Counted from the first letter of the stretch, positions 1 through 9,506 are shown. The stretch is 64,000 nucleotides of DNA from JAMLGJ01 sp047972145 (GCA_047972145.1 JBKEAI010000084.1:1-64000), one strand, 5' to 3'. Made by a program: numbers and translations. Notes: generated by a model not told the origin, from the letters alone.

Positions 1-185
1 CGCTCGGTTGGGCGCTGGGCGGACCGTTCGTCTTGGTCGAGGTCGGCCAACAGGGCCTCCTCGATGGAGTGGCGCGCCATGAGCTCGGCAACCTTCGATA
101 GGCATGACTCGCGCTCGGACTCGAACTCGGTGGATTCGGCCCGGCTCAGCAGTTTTCGGATTACGCGGAGTGCGCTTTGGTCCAT
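1..185 (-). CDS. DUF2786 domain protein, N-terminal fragment
   Basis: The first 61 codons are visible; the rest lies beyond the window's left edge. The N-terminus reads MDQSALRVIRKLLSRAES and continues with a Glu-rich helix, then a KVAELMARH-type helix. This matches the start of the DUF2786 family (pattern: LL..AEST.F..E......K...LM..H.I). The family's biochemical role is unknown to me. The ATG at 185 lies 9 bases beyond the stop of the upstream MscS-type gene on the same strand, so the two are probably co-transcribed. Confidence 0.75.
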   Translation of the reverse strand, partial: MDQSALRVIRKLLSRAESTEFESERESCLSKVAELMARHSIEEALLADLDQDERSAQRPTE

Positions 186-194
186 GCGCGCAAC

Positions 195-1256
195 CTAGGC
201 GTCGCCTGTGACAGGACCGTCGCTGTCTCCCGCAGGACCGGCGTCGTTGCGCACCCACACGGTGCGCTGGGGGAATGGGATCTCGATGTCCGCCGCGTCG
301 AGTGCCTGCTTGAAGCGGCGGTTCAGCTCGCGCTGCACGCGGAACTGCTCCGCAGGTCTGGTGCGCACCGAGATCCGGATGGTGACCGCGTCTGCGGCGA
401 GGGTCTCCACACCCAACAGCTCTGGGTCGTCCAAGAACGCGTCAGCCCAGTCGTGATCGTGGCTGAGCTCGTTCGCGGTGTCGAGCAGCACCTCCGACGC
501 ACGGTCCGTGTCCGTCCCGTAGGCCACACCGACATCCAGCAAGGCCTTGGACCACTCCTGGCTCATGTTGCCGACTCGCTGCACCTGCCCGTTGGGGACG
601 TGCCAGACCGTGCCATAGACATCGCGCAGCACCGTGGTTCGCAGCGTGATGCGCTCGACCGTGCCCGTGGCCTCGCCGAGGTCGATTATGTCCCCGACAC
701 CGAACTGGTCCTCGGCGATCATGAACATGCCCGAGAGGAAGTCTCCCACGACCTTCTGGGCGCCGAAGCCCACCGCCACACCGAGCACTCCGGCACCGGC
801 GATCAGGGGTGCGAGGTTGATGCCCAGCTCACCCAGGACCAGGATGAAAGCGACTCCCCACACGAACACGCGGGCGATCGCGATCAGTACGCCACCGAGG
901 GTCTCGGTGCGCTTGTGCACCCGAAGTGTTCGCTGTTCGGCGCGGAGCCTCTCGCGCCCATCGAGCTCGGTGACATCTTCGGAACGCAGGGCGATCGCAC
1001 CCTTGCCGATCCTGGCCATCGCGTGGCGGATCACACGCTTGATCAGCGACATCGCCACAACTGCGACGACCACGATCAACACGATCGAGGCAACGTTGTC
1101 CATGAAGAACGCGGCGATGTCCGCCGCCTTTTCGCTGCCGGTGACCGAGCCCACCCATGAGCACACACGTCCACTGCTCGTGCAACCGTCCAAGCCGGTC
1201 ACGACATCGGATCCACCCGCGCCGCCTCCTCCGTTCTGGAGCGTGATCTGCAACAT
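195..1256 (-). CDS. MscS-family mechanosensitive ion channel
   Basis: A 353-residue small-conductance mechanosensitive channel that would release osmolytes across the inner membrane on hypo-osmotic shock. Predicted membrane helices lie at about residues 55-73, 120-142 and 147-180. The last is the Gly/Ala-rich pore helix (GAGVLGVAVGFGAQKVVGDF), the family hallmark, followed by the beta domain (VGDIIDLGEATGTVERITLR) and the alpha/beta C-terminal domain ending in PFPQRTVWVR. The ATG at 1256 was chosen because the 96 in-frame codons further upstream are Arg/Pro-rich and look non-coding. It precedes the DUF2786 gene by 9 bases. A roughly 200-bp gap separates it from the divergent gene at 1465. Confidence 0.93.
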   Translation of the reverse strand: MLQITLQNGGGGAGGSDVVTGLDGCTSSGRVCSWVGSVTGSEKAADIAAFFMDNVASIVLIVVVAVVAMSLIKRVIRHAMARIGKGAIALRSEDVTELDGRERLRAEQRTLRVHKRTETLGGVLIAIARVFVWGVAFILVLGELGINLAPLIAGAGVLGVAVGFGAQKVVGDFLSGMFMIAEDQFGVGDIIDLGEATGTVERITLRTTVLRDVYGTVWHVPNGQVQRVGNMSQEWSKALLDVGVAYGTDTDRASEVLLDTANELSHDHDWADAFLDDPELLGVETLAADAVTIRISVRTRPAEQFRVQRELNRRFKQALDAADIEIPFPQRTVWVRNDAGPAGDSDGPVTGDA

Positions 1257-1464
1257 CGGCCACAACGCTAACCCGGCGTGCCGATGCCGCTGTCGTGGGG
1301 GGTGAGCCGATGGGTGAGCCGACCCGGATGGCGGCGGTGCATGTCGGAGGTGACCCAGCGGGACGCCATGGCGCCCGCCACGAGTTTCGATCCGAGCGGA
1401 TCCTCGGTGCCGTCGTGTTGGCCGGGTCACGACAGGGCCTCCCACGATGGGCCATGATGGTTGC

Positions 1465-1761
1465 ATGCGACGGATGTTCTGGATGGGCCTCGGGGCCGCG
1501 GCGGGAGCTTCGGGAACCCTGTGGGCGCAACGGCGGGTACGCACGGCGATCGACGATCTCGGCGCCGATCAGGTGGTCGCCATGGCCGGTCGGGGTGCCC
1601 GAGCTGCTGCCCGTGCCATCGCGACGGCAGTCGGCGAGGGTCGCGAGGCGATGTCCGAGCGCGAGATCGAGCTGCGCACTCGGCTGCACGGCCCCGACGC
1701 CTCGGTGGATGCGCGCCGCAGGCACCTAAGTCCTGTGCCACAACGGGTGCGCGGTCGGTAG
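1465..1761 (+). CDS. DUF6167-like small membrane-associated protein
   Basis: A 98-residue protein starting MRRMFWMGLGAAAGASGTLW, a short hydrophobic N-terminal segment followed by an Ala/Arg/Glu-rich helix (AAARAIATAVGEGREAMSER, then EIELR). This is the shape of the DUF6167 family, which in actinobacteria sits immediately upstream of alaS, as here. Function is unknown; a single-pass membrane anchor with a cytoplasmic helix is the likely topology. The tail past about residue 80 is Arg-rich and poorly conserved. The ATG at 1465 was preferred over 1447 because it starts exactly at the family's MRR-F-W motif. Confidence 0.7.
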   Translation: MRRMFWMGLGAAAGASGTLWAQRRVRTAIDDLGADQVVAMAGRGARAAARAIATAVGEGREAMSEREIELRTRLHGPDASVDARRRHLSPVPQRVRGR

Positions 1762-1878
1762 CCTTGCGGGACCATGTCCCCGCCCCATTCCGCACCCACC
1801 GTGACTGCACGCACATTCCCGCGGATCGCTGTGCGTCGTGCGGTGACGGGGTGTGTCCGATGAACCGGCCGGTGTGAG

Positions 1879-4476
1879 GTGAGTGAGCTCATAACCACAG
1901 CGGACGGACTGCGCTCGGCGTGGAGCTCGTTCTTCTCCGAGCGCGCCCACCAGGTGGTCCCATCCGCGAGCCTGATCCCAACGCACCCATCGGCTCCGAT
2001 GTTCACCAACTCGGGGATGATGCCCTTCGTGTCGTACTTCCTCGGTGAGGAACCGGTGCCGTATGACCCGCCGAGGGCTGTCTCGGTGCAAAAGTGTGTG
2101 CGCGCAGGCGGCAAGCACAACGACCTCGATGCGATAGGGCGTTCCCCGCGGCACCTGTCCTTCTTCGAGATGCTGGGCAACTTCAGCTTCGGTGACTACT
2201 TCAAGGACGAGGCGATCCCCTGGGCGTGGGAGTTCCTCACCGGGACCCTCGGCCTCGACGGCGACCGCATGTGGGTGACGGTGCACCTCAGCGACGACGA
2301 GGCGGAGCAGATCTGGATCGACTCGGTCGGCTTCCCCGCGGAACGTATCCAACGCCTCGACGCCGACAACTTCTGGGAGATGGGCGAGACCGGGCCGTGC
2401 GGGCCGTGCTCGGAGGTGTTCTGGGACTACGGACCTGATCTCGGCCCCGACGGCGGACCTGCCAACCCCGCGGCCGAGGACCGCTTCGTGGAGATCTGGA
2501 ACCTCGTGTTCACCCAGTACTTCCGGGGTCCCGACGGCTCCCTGGAGGACCTGCCCAAGCGCAACGTCGACACCGGTGCCGGCCTGGAGCGGATCCTTGC
2601 GGTGCTGGCGGGCAGCCCGTGGCTCTACTCCGCGGATGTGCTCACAGCCCTGCTCGATCGTGCCGAGGCGGTGACCGGACAGCGCATGGGCACCTCGGAG
2701 CTCGGCGACATCGGCCTGCGGCTCCTGGCCGACCACACCCGTACCGCGACGTTCCTGGTCTCCGACGGGGTCATCCCCTCCAACGAGGAGCGGGGCTACG
2801 TGCTGCGGCGGATCATCCGCCGGGCAGTCCGCTTCGCGTACATGCTCGACGTCCACGACCAGGTGATGGCCCAGATGGTGGATGCCTGCGTGGATGTGAT
2901 GGCCGGCGCCTACCCTGCGCTCGGGCGGGGTCGCGACCAGATCGTCGAGATGATCGACCGCGAAGAGGGCCGGTTCCGCCAGACCCTCGAACGCGGATCG
3001 GTTCTCCTCGACGCCGAGCTCGACAAGCTGGATGACGGCGGCACCCTCGACGGCGAGGTCGCCTTCGTCCTGCACGACACCTACGGGTTCCCCCTCGAGG
3101 TCACCTCGGAGATGGCCGAGTTGCGTGGCGCCGAGGTGGACCAGGCGGGGTTCGATTCGGCGATGGCCGCACAGCGGCAACGATCCAAGGCGGCCGGGCG
3201 TAGCACCGGTGTGGACGTCGGCGAGGAGTCGGAGGTCGCCCGTGAGGTGCTGGCCGAGTTCGGGCCGACCCGCTTCGTTGGCCGCGAGACAGACTCCACC
3301 GAAGCGACGGTCCTTCGCGTGACATCCGACGCGATCTACCTCGACACCACGCCCTTCTACGGCGAGTCCGGTGGCCAGGTGGGCGACACCGGCACCATCG
3401 AAGGCCCCGAAGGGGTTGTCGCGGTCATCGACACCCAACTCGTGCTCCCGGGACTGCACCTGCACCGGATCGAGCCGGGGTCGACGCCGATCCCCGCCGG
3501 TGCCAAGGTGACAGCCACGATCGATTCGAAGCGTCGGGACGCGATCCGGCGAAACCACACCGCCACACACCTGTTGCACTGGGCGCTGCGTTCCGAGCTC
3601 GGTGACCATGTCCAACAGCAGGGATCGCTGGTGTCTGCGGACCGGCTCCGATTCGACTTCTCGCACCACCAGGGGGTCACCGAGGAACAGATCGCACGCA
3701 TAGAGGATCTCGTCAACGCCGAGGTCCTCTCCAACGATGCGGTGGAGCACTTCGAGACCTCGATGGACGAGGCGCGCACCCTGGGCGCGATCGCGTTCTT
3801 CGGGGAGAAGTACGGCGAGGTCGTACGGGTGTTGCGTGCGGGTGAGCACAGCATCGAGCTCTGCGGTGGCACGCACGTTCGCGCGCTTGGAGACATCGGG
3901 CTCGTCAAGGTGGTGTCCGAGGGCTCGATCGGGTCCAACGTGCGGCGTATCGAAGCGGTCACCGGCACGGGTTCGCTCAAGCTGCTGCGGGACACAGAGG
4001 CCCACCTGGAGGAGCTCGCAGGGGATCTGGGCGTGCCGGTCGAGGATCTGCATGGGGGGCTCCAGAAGCGCCTCGGCGAGTTGGACTCGTTGCGCAGGGA
4101 GCTCAAGGACCTGCGCCGCGAGCTGACCGGAAACCAGTCCGAAGCGCTCGCCACGAGCGCGGTCGACGGGGCGATCGTGGCCCGCGTCGAGGTGGAGCGT
4201 CGCGAGGATCTGCGCGAGCTCGCGATAGCCCTTCGCGATCGTCCGGGCATTGAGACCGTCGTACTCGGTGGGTCACCGGGGGGAAAGGGGGTGGCGCTCG
4301 TCGCAGCGGTCACCACCGCCTCGGGGCACAACGCATCGGAGTTGATAGCAGAGGCAGCGAAGCTGGTCGGCGGCGGGGGAGGAAAGGCACCCGATGTCGC
4401 GATCGCGGGTGGCAAGGCGCCCGAACACCTCGACGAGGCTCTCGCTGTGGTCCGGGGCAACCTCGGGCTTCCGTGA
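1879..4476 (+). CDS. alaS: alanine--tRNA ligase
   Basis: A class II AlaRS of 865 residues, near the usual 870-890. It charges tRNA-Ala and edits Ser/Gly mischarging. The N-terminal catalytic core carries FTNSGMMPF and the CVRAGGKHNDL motif. The editing domain has zinc ligands H560 and H564 (HTATH) and C662 and H666 (CGGTH). The C-terminal oligomerisation (C-Ala) domain ends in the Gly-rich GGGGGKAPDVAIAGGK. The GTG start follows a GAGGT purine stretch by only a few bases. It opens the alaS-ruvX-mltG-aroE run typical of actinobacteria. Confidence 0.97.
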   Translation: MSELITTADGLRSAWSSFFSERAHQVVPSASLIPTHPSAPMFTNSGMMPFVSYFLGEEPVPYDPPRAVSVQKCVRAGGKHNDLDAIGRSPRHLSFFEMLGNFSFGDYFKDEAIPWAWEFLTGTLGLDGDRMWVTVHLSDDEAEQIWIDSVGFPAERIQRLDADNFWEMGETGPCGPCSEVFWDYGPDLGPDGGPANPAAEDRFVEIWNLVFTQYFRGPDGSLEDLPKRNVDTGAGLERILAVLAGSPWLYSADVLTALLDRAEAVTGQRMGTSELGDIGLRLLADHTRTATFLVSDGVIPSNEERGYVLRRIIRRAVRFAYMLDVHDQVMAQMVDACVDVMAGAYPALGRGRDQIVEMIDREEGRFRQTLERGSVLLDAELDKLDDGGTLDGEVAFVLHDTYGFPLEVTSEMAELRGAEVDQAGFDSAMAAQRQRSKAAGRSTGVDVGEESEVAREVLAEFGPTRFVGRETDSTEATVLRVTSDAIYLDTTPFYGESGGQVGDTGTIEGPEGVVAVIDTQLVLPGLHLHRIEPGSTPIPAGAKVTATIDSKRRDAIRRNHTATHLLHWALRSELGDHVQQQGSLVSADRLRFDFSHHQGVTEEQIARIEDLVNAEVLSNDAVEHFETSMDEARTLGAIAFFGEKYGEVVRVLRAGEHSIELCGGTHVRALGDIGLVKVVSEGSIGSNVRRIEAVTGTGSLKLLRDTEAHLEELAGDLGVPVEDLHGGLQKRLGELDSLRRELKDLRRELTGNQSEALATSAVDGAIVARVEVERREDLRELAIALRDRPGIETVVLGGSPGGKGVALVAAVTTASGHNASELIAEAAKLVGGGGGKAPDVAIAGGKAPEHLDEALAVVRGNLGLP

Positions 4477-4585
4477 CACAGCGGCACCGGATCGAACAGC
4501 CGTCGCGCGGGACGCGATCGACGCTGCTCACAGGTCACCCAGTCCGGCGATGGAAGGCGTCGGGTACCGCCGGGAGCCACTGCCG

Positions 4586-5035
4586 ATGAGGGCGCTGGGA
4601 CTGGACCTCGGATCGGTGCGCATCGGGGTGGCCCTGTCGGATTCCGAGGGCAGGCTCGCGGTGCCGAGTGCGACGATCGGCCGCTCCCGGAACTGGGAGA
4701 CCGACCATCGCACGATCGCCGATCTGGTGACCGAATCGGGTGCAGAGATCGTCGTGGTGGGACTGCCCCGCTCGATGGACGGGACCGTCGGGCCCGCGGA
4801 GAAACGCACACGTAGCGAGGTCCGCAGCTTGGAGCGCGCGGTCGGGGTGCCCGTGGAGACCTACGATGAACGGCTTAGCACTGTCCACGCCACCAAGATG
4901 TTGCACGAGGCAGGCTTCGACACCCGACAGAGCCGTAGCCGCGTGGATTCCTCGGCCGCGGTGGTGATCCTCCAAGGGTGGCTGGACCACGTGCGACACG
5001 ACCAGGACACACCAGGAGAGCCCCGAGAGCCATGA
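4586..5035 (+). CDS. ruvX: Holliday junction resolvase-like protein, RuvX/YqgF
   Basis: A 149-residue RNase H-fold nuclease of the YqgF family, implicated in pre-16S rRNA 5' end processing and branched-DNA resolution. Seen: N-terminal LGLDLGSVRIGVALSD with catalytic Asp7, the VVGLPRSMDG loop, the YDERLST motif carrying the acidic Glu, and a C-terminal RVDSSAAVVILQGWLD with the last catalytic Asp. The ATG at 4586 gives the family N-terminus exactly; upstream in-frame codons overlap alaS and are not conserved. Its stop overlaps the mltG start by 4 bases (ATGA), suggesting coupled translation. Confidence 0.95.
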   Translation: MRALGLDLGSVRIGVALSDSEGRLAVPSATIGRSRNWETDHRTIADLVTESGAEIVVVGLPRSMDGTVGPAEKRTRSEVRSLERAVGVPVETYDERLSTVHATKMLHEAGFDTRQSRSRVDSSAAVVILQGWLDHVRHDQDTPGEPREP

Positions 5036-6186
5036 CCGCACCGACCGAGCGCCCGCAGTCCCCAGGCGATCCCGAACTCCGAGTCCGGCGCGAGCGTCGC
5101 ACCCAGGTGGTGACCGAGGAATGGGAGCGGCTCCCCAGGGACACCAACGGTGGGCGCAAGGTGCTCACCATCGGGGTCGCTGTGGTGCTGGTGTTCGCGT
5201 TCGTCGTCGGAGCCGGCTTCCTCTGGGTATCCCGCAAGATGAACCCACCGGGCGATCCCGGTGAGCTGGTGGCGAGCATCGAGGTGCCCACCGGGTCATC
5301 CACCGATTCGATCGCACGGATACTCGCCGATGCCGACGTGATCAGCGACGCGGGTCTGTTCTCGCGCTACGTCGGGCTGAAGAGCGCAGGTCCCTGGGAG
5401 GCCGGCAACTACACCGACTTCAGGCTCAATTCGAGCTTCGACGAGGCCATCGAAGTGCTCGATGGCGGACCGCTGCCGGTCGGTGCCACCCAGGTCCGGA
5501 TCACCGAAGGAAAGCGCGTCAGCGACGCGATCACCCAGATAGCCGAGCAGCACCCGAACGTGGATGAGGAGGCCCTGCTCCTCGCGCTCGGTTCGGGTGA
5601 GGTCACCTCCCAGTACCTGCCCGAACGCACCACCAGCTGGGAAGGGCTGCTGTTCCCGGACACCTACGAGTTCTCAGACGATGCGACGGCCACCGAGATA
5701 CTCCAGACGCTCGCAGACGAGATGTCGGACAACCTCGACGAGCTCGGATACGACCGCGCGGAGACGCTGCGCGGATACTCCGCGTACGACGTGTTGAAGG
5801 TGGCATCGCTCGCCGAACGCGAGACCGGCCAGCCCGAAGAGGAGCGCGGACAGATCTCGAGGGTGATCTACAACCGCCTCGACGAGAACGAACCGCTGGG
5901 GATCGACGCCGCGGTGCTGTACGGCCTCGGACGTGATTCAGGCGAGCTCACCCAGTCGGACCTCGACACCGACACCCCCTACAACACGAGGATCAACCCC
6001 GGGCTCCCACCGACACCGATCGGCCTGCCCTCGATGGCGGCGCTGAGTGCGGCGATCGATCCACCGGAGGGGAACTGGCGCTACTACGTGCTCGTGTCCA
6101 ACGACCCGCCGTCGCACCTGTTCACCAACTCCTACCAGGAGTTTCAGCGGGCCAAGGCACAGGCGCAGGCCGACGGGGTCTTCTGA
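5032..6186 (+). CDS. mltG: endolytic murein transglycosylase MltG
   Basis: A 384-residue YceG/MltG protein that cleaves nascent glycan strands at the membrane and sets glycan length. A cytoplasmic N-terminal tail of about 45 residues precedes one transmembrane helix (KVLTIGVAVVLVFAFVVGAG), then a LysM-like periplasmic domain and the YceG catalytic domain. The catalytic glutamate is E262 in ASLAERETG, followed by the conserved NRL, DAAVLYGLG, PYNTRINPGLPPTPI and LPSMAAL segments. The ATG overlaps the ruvX stop; aroE follows after 2 bases. Confidence 0.96.
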   Translation: MTAPTERPQSPGDPELRVRRERRTQVVTEEWERLPRDTNGGRKVLTIGVAVVLVFAFVVGAGFLWVSRKMNPPGDPGELVASIEVPTGSSTDSIARILADADVISDAGLFSRYVGLKSAGPWEAGNYTDFRLNSSFDEAIEVLDGGPLPVGATQVRITEGKRVSDAITQIAEQHPNVDEEALLLALGSGEVTSQYLPERTTSWEGLLFPDTYEFSDDATATEILQTLADEMSDNLDELGYDRAETLRGYSAYDVLKVASLAERETGQPEEERGQISRVIYNRLDENEPLGIDAAVLYGLGRDSGELTQSDLDTDTPYNTRINPGLPPTPIGLPSMAALSAAIDPPEGNWRYYVLVSNDPPSHLFTNSYQEFQRAKAQAQADGVF

Positions 6187-6188
6187 GG

Positions 6189-7040
6189 GTGACCGAGCCA
6201 ACCCGGCCCGGTGTCACAGCGGCCACCAGGGTGGCTGGGGTGATCGGCGACCCAGTGCGTCACAGCCGCTCCCCGGCGATCTTCAACACCGCGTTCTCCG
6301 CCACCGGGCTCGATTGGATCTACACGGCGTTCGAGGTGCCGGCCGGACGCGGTGGCGATGCCATCGCAGCGATGCGCGTGCTCGATCTGGGCGGACTGTC
6401 GGTCACGATGCCCCACAAGGCGGCAGTGATCCCAGAGCTCGATGAGATCACCCCCGAAGCCGAGGTGCTCGGCGCGGTCAACTGCGTGACCAACTCGGGG
6501 GGACACATCACCGGTCACAACACCGATGGAGCCGGCTACGTCGCCTCTCTGCGATCCGCAGGCATCGAACCGCAGGGCATGCGCTGTGTGGTGATCGGAG
6601 CGGGAGGAGCTGCCCGGGCGGTCATACACGCCCTTGCGCTCGCCGGTGCAGGCGAGGTTGCCGTGTCCAATCGGGACCAGGGTCGCGCCCGCTCCGCGGC
6701 TGATCTCGCCCCCACCGGCACGGTTGTGCCACCGGGGAAGCTGGCGGACGCAGTGGGCTCAGCGGATCTGGTGACGAACGCGACACCGCTGGGCATGGCC
6801 GAGGGTGACCCACCGGTGCTGGACGTCGGCGACCTGAAACCCGACCTCGTGGTGAGCGACCTCGTGTACGCACCTGAAACCACGCCGTTGCTGGGGGCTG
6901 CGGCATCGGCCGGCTGCCGAACTGTCGGGGGTCTCGGAATGCTGGTTCACCAAGCGGCCGTTGCCTTCGAGCTGATGACGGGTGTGCGGGCGCCGGTCGA
7001 TGCCATGGCCCGAGCAGGGTCTTTCGCACCCGAAAACTGA
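6189..7040 (+). CDS. aroE: shikimate dehydrogenase (NADP+)
   Basis: A 283-residue enzyme reducing 3-dehydroshikimate to shikimate in the aromatic amino acid pathway. N-terminal substrate site GVIGDPVRHSRSPAIFN; catalytic Lys77 in SVTMPHKAAV; Asn98 in GAVNCVT; Asp113 in NTDGAGY. The Rossmann NADP-binding motif is GAGGAARAV, and the C-terminal signature is GGLGMLVHQAA with the substrate-orienting Gln. The GTG start lies 2 bases after the mltG stop, so it is part of the same transcription unit. Confidence 0.96.
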   Translation: MTEPTRPGVTAATRVAGVIGDPVRHSRSPAIFNTAFSATGLDWIYTAFEVPAGRGGDAIAAMRVLDLGGLSVTMPHKAAVIPELDEITPEAEVLGAVNCVTNSGGHITGHNTDGAGYVASLRSAGIEPQGMRCVVIGAGGAARAVIHALALAGAGEVAVSNRDQGRARSAADLAPTGTVVPPGKLADAVGSADLVTNATPLGMAEGDPPVLDVGDLKPDLVVSDLVYAPETTPLLGAAASAGCRTVGGLGMLVHQAAVAFELMTGVRAPVDAMARAGSFAPEN

Positions 7041-7093
7041 ACCTGACTCCTGCAAGTGCCGATGGGACTCCAGAACGACCAGGAGACGGCGAC

Positions 7094-8389
7094 GTGGCAC
7101 TGCAAGGAACAATCGACTCATTTCCGGTGATCGACGTGCTCCAACTGCTCGGAGCATCTGCGAAGACCGGCCGCTTGGACATGGACGGCGACCGCGGTCA
7201 GGGCTCGCTCTGGGTCGACGGTGGACAGATCATCGCCGGTGACATCGATGGAGCACCCACAAACTCGGCTGCTGACGTGGTGTTCGAGTTCTTCCTCTTC
7301 GAGGAGGGTTCCTTCGAGTTCATCGCGGGCGACGAACCAGCGGAGGCCGCGTATTCCGAGGCTGCCCCGGACGCGGTCTCGGCGGCATCGTCGATGCTCG
7401 AGCGTTGGCAGTCGATCCGGGAGGTCGTACCCGGCACTGAATACGTCGTCGAGTTGGTAGGTGCACTCGATGAGGAGGAGGTCACTCTCAACGCGCAGGA
7501 GTGGGAGCTCGTCGTGGCATGTGGCTCCGGAGCCAGCGTCGCAGCGCTCATCGAGGTGATGGACACCGGCGAGTTCGATGCCTGTCGTCGCATAGCGGAG
7601 CTCGTGGCCAGAGAACTGGCCGCGTGTGTCGAGCCGGCTCCGAGAGCTGATGCGGCTGCGTCGGAGGGCGCGACACCCGAAACCCTGGTACCCGATTCGG
7701 TGTTGCCGGGCGACCCCTCACCGGTGCCTGAGGGATCCATCCCTGGTGATTCCGCGGATCCACTCCGGGGCGACGTGGCGGGCGGTCTGTCCGGACAGGG
7801 TGCGTTCGGGGGAGAGGACACCTCGCTCGAACCCGTCGGCTCGCTCGAGGGAGCTCCGACGATCGGCGAGCAGGGCGCAGTCGGAGGTGTGGGAGTCGGA
7901 GATGTGGGAGCCGCAGATGTAGGAGCCGCAGACACAGAGGCGTTCGCAGGCGTTGCCGGCTTCGACCTCCAGCCGACTCCCAGCCAGCTCGACGCCGAGC
8001 CGGCGTCGACGCCGGACACCTCGTTCACCGACGACGAGGGGTCGAGCGAAGGTGGCGTGTTCCCCGACCACTTCCCGATCGATGATCTGGTGGATTCGGA
8101 CCACACGGTCAGCTTCGAAAGTGCCGAGGGGACGTTGCGTTCCGGGTCTACGCTCGGCTCGGAACCCCCACAGGCAGCCATCTGGGACGACGAGGTCGTC
8201 GAGCCGGGCGCTGGGGCGTTCCACCCCGATTCCGGGCAGGGCGCCTTCACCTCGGAGCCGATCGATGCAGCTGAGCCCTTCGAGGGGGAACCAGGCACCT
8301 CCGACGACGTGCTCGCACAGATCGGTCGACTCAGCCCCAAGGCGGCCGAAGCGATCGCGGCAGCGCTGGGTGATGGGGACGACACCTGA
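7094..8389 (+). CDS. DUF4388 (PATAN-type) domain protein with long acidic tail
   Basis: A 431-residue protein. Residues 1 to about 90 form a DUF4388/PATAN domain (ALQGTIDSFPVIDVLQLLG, SAKTGRLDM, GSLWVDGGQIIAGDIDG, FEFFLFEEGSFEF), a module found in signalling and regulatory proteins. Residues 90-175 form a helical region (SMLERWQSIREVVPG and an IAELVARELA helix). The remainder is a low-complexity Gly/Pro/Asp/Glu-rich tail with short repeats (GVGVGDVGAADVGAAD), ending in a small conserved-looking helix, LSPKAAEAIAAALGDGDD. The GTG at 7094 has an AGGAG ribosome site about 8 bases upstream. No enzyme motif is visible; a scaffold or partner-binding role is a guess. It sits between aroE and another unknown gene, where many actinobacteria carry aroC. 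Confidence 0.75.
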   Translation: MALQGTIDSFPVIDVLQLLGASAKTGRLDMDGDRGQGSLWVDGGQIIAGDIDGAPTNSAADVVFEFFLFEEGSFEFIAGDEPAEAAYSEAAPDAVSAASSMLERWQSIREVVPGTEYVVELVGALDEEEVTLNAQEWELVVACGSGASVAALIEVMDTGEFDACRRIAELVARELAACVEPAPRADAAASEGATPETLVPDSVLPGDPSPVPEGSIPGDSADPLRGDVAGGLSGQGAFGGEDTSLEPVGSLEGAPTIGEQGAVGGVGVGDVGAADVGAADTEAFAGVAGFDLQPTPSQLDAEPASTPDTSFTDDEGSSEGGVFPDHFPIDDLVDSDHTVSFESAEGTLRSGSTLGSEPPQAAIWDDEVVEPGAGAFHPDSGQGAFTSEPIDAAEPFEGEPGTSDDVLAQIGRLSPKAAEAIAAALGDGDDT

Positions 8390-8573
8390 GCGATCCGAGG
8401 TGTACGCAGTCCCGGGCACCAGACTCGGTAAGCTGAACGCCAGTGGTCATCGGCAGGCGGCCGTCGCCACCCGACCCGCACGACACAGCGGGGCGGTCAC
8501 CGGGTCCTGCGCCTCGTTAGGAGGACGCACCCGGGTCGGTCAGTTCGAGACACCAGCACGAGAAAGGAACACC

Positions 8574-9506
8574 GTGGCCCAGACCAGCCCAGCCGATCCC
8601 ACGAGCGGGAACGTCTCCGCCCCCGACGCGGTGGGTCGCGGTGTGCTCGGGCACACTCCCGACGCACCTGCGTACCTGTTCGTGTTGGCGGGCCATTCGC
8701 TGGGTTCCACCCCCGTCGGCGGCGACGGGGAACCGAAGTGGTTGGACCTGAGGCGGCTGCTCAACCTCGACGCGGTGGGCGATCCGAGGGACTCCAAGGT
8801 GCCCATCGAGGCCACCTTCGACGGTGAGCCACCTTTGGAGGCCCTGTGGCCCGAACCGTTCTGTGACCAGGTGGTCGACCGTCTACGGGAGCTGCTCGAC
8901 CGGGGTGAGATGCTTCCGGAGGGAACCGGCGAGCTGCCGGAGCCACCACCGGTTGTAGCTGCCGCCCCCAGCCCCTTCGGGCTGCAAGGCCAGGACCCAC
9001 CGGAACCGACTGCTCCCACACCCAGCACCTTCGAGGTTGCACAGCAAGCCCCGCAACAAGCTGCGCACGGCACCGATGCCCCCCTGTGGGCGGCAGCGGA
9101 CGATCGCCCGCTGCCCGGCGACGGCCAGCCGCTGGGGGGCTCGGTCGAAGGTGGACCCGGAGGTGAGCTGACCCTCGAGGACGTCGTCTACCACGGCGGG
9201 TATCCGGGGCACACGAAGCGACGCAAGAAGTGCGTCGCCGTGCTCGATGCCCGCGGGCTGTCCGTGTCGGGCCCCAACGGCCCCGACTTCAGCGTGCCGT
9301 GGGACACCGTGACGAGCGTCGAGGCGCAGAACGCGGACGAGGCCAAGTTCCGCCTCGGCGTCAAGGTGAAACGCAACTCGACGGTGGTCGTCGTCGAGTG
9401 CGATCAGGACGTGTCCATAGTTCTCGAGGCCCAGGACGTGCCCACGGTGCCTCTCAGGAACGCGCTGCACGAGTTGCTCGACGGGGGCACGGTGGCGGTG
9501 GCGTGA
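8574..9506 (+). CDS. uncharacterised protein with Pro-rich linker and basic/beta C-terminal domain
   Basis: A 310-residue protein I do not recognise. The N-terminal 110 residues look globular (TPDAPAYLFVLAGHSLGSTP, then WLDLRRLLNLD). A Pro/Ala/Gln-rich linker spans about 115-200. The C-terminal 100 residues form a beta-rich domain preceded by a basic patch (GYPGHTKRRKKCVAVLDARG; FSVPWDTVTSVEA; VKRNSTVVVVECDQD), which resembles a PH-like or short-chain beta-barrel fold. The GTG at 8574 has an AAAGGA ribosome site 7 bases upstream; other in-frame starts run back into the preceding gene. The stop overlaps the aroK start by 4 bases. A 184-bp gap separates it from the DUF4388 gene, so it may have its own promoter. 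Confidence 0.65.
   Translation: MAQTSPADPTSGNVSAPDAVGRGVLGHTPDAPAYLFVLAGHSLGSTPVGGDGEPKWLDLRRLLNLDAVGDPRDSKVPIEATFDGEPPLEALWPEPFCDQVVDRLRELLDRGEMLPEGTGELPEPPPVVAAAPSPFGLQGQDPPEPTAPTPSTFEVAQQAPQQAAHGTDAPLWAAADDRPLPGDGQPLGGSVEGGPGGELTLEDVVYHGGYPGHTKRRKKCVAVLDARGLSVSGPNGPDFSVPWDTVTSVEAQNADEAKFRLGVKVKRNSTVVVVECDQDVSIVLEAQDVPTVPLRNALHELLDGGTVAVA

Noticed and set aside
1726..4053. Long minus-strand open frame of 775 codons across alaS
   Set aside because: It is the antisense of alaS in high-GC DNA; the protein has no recognisable domain, whereas alaS is unambiguous.
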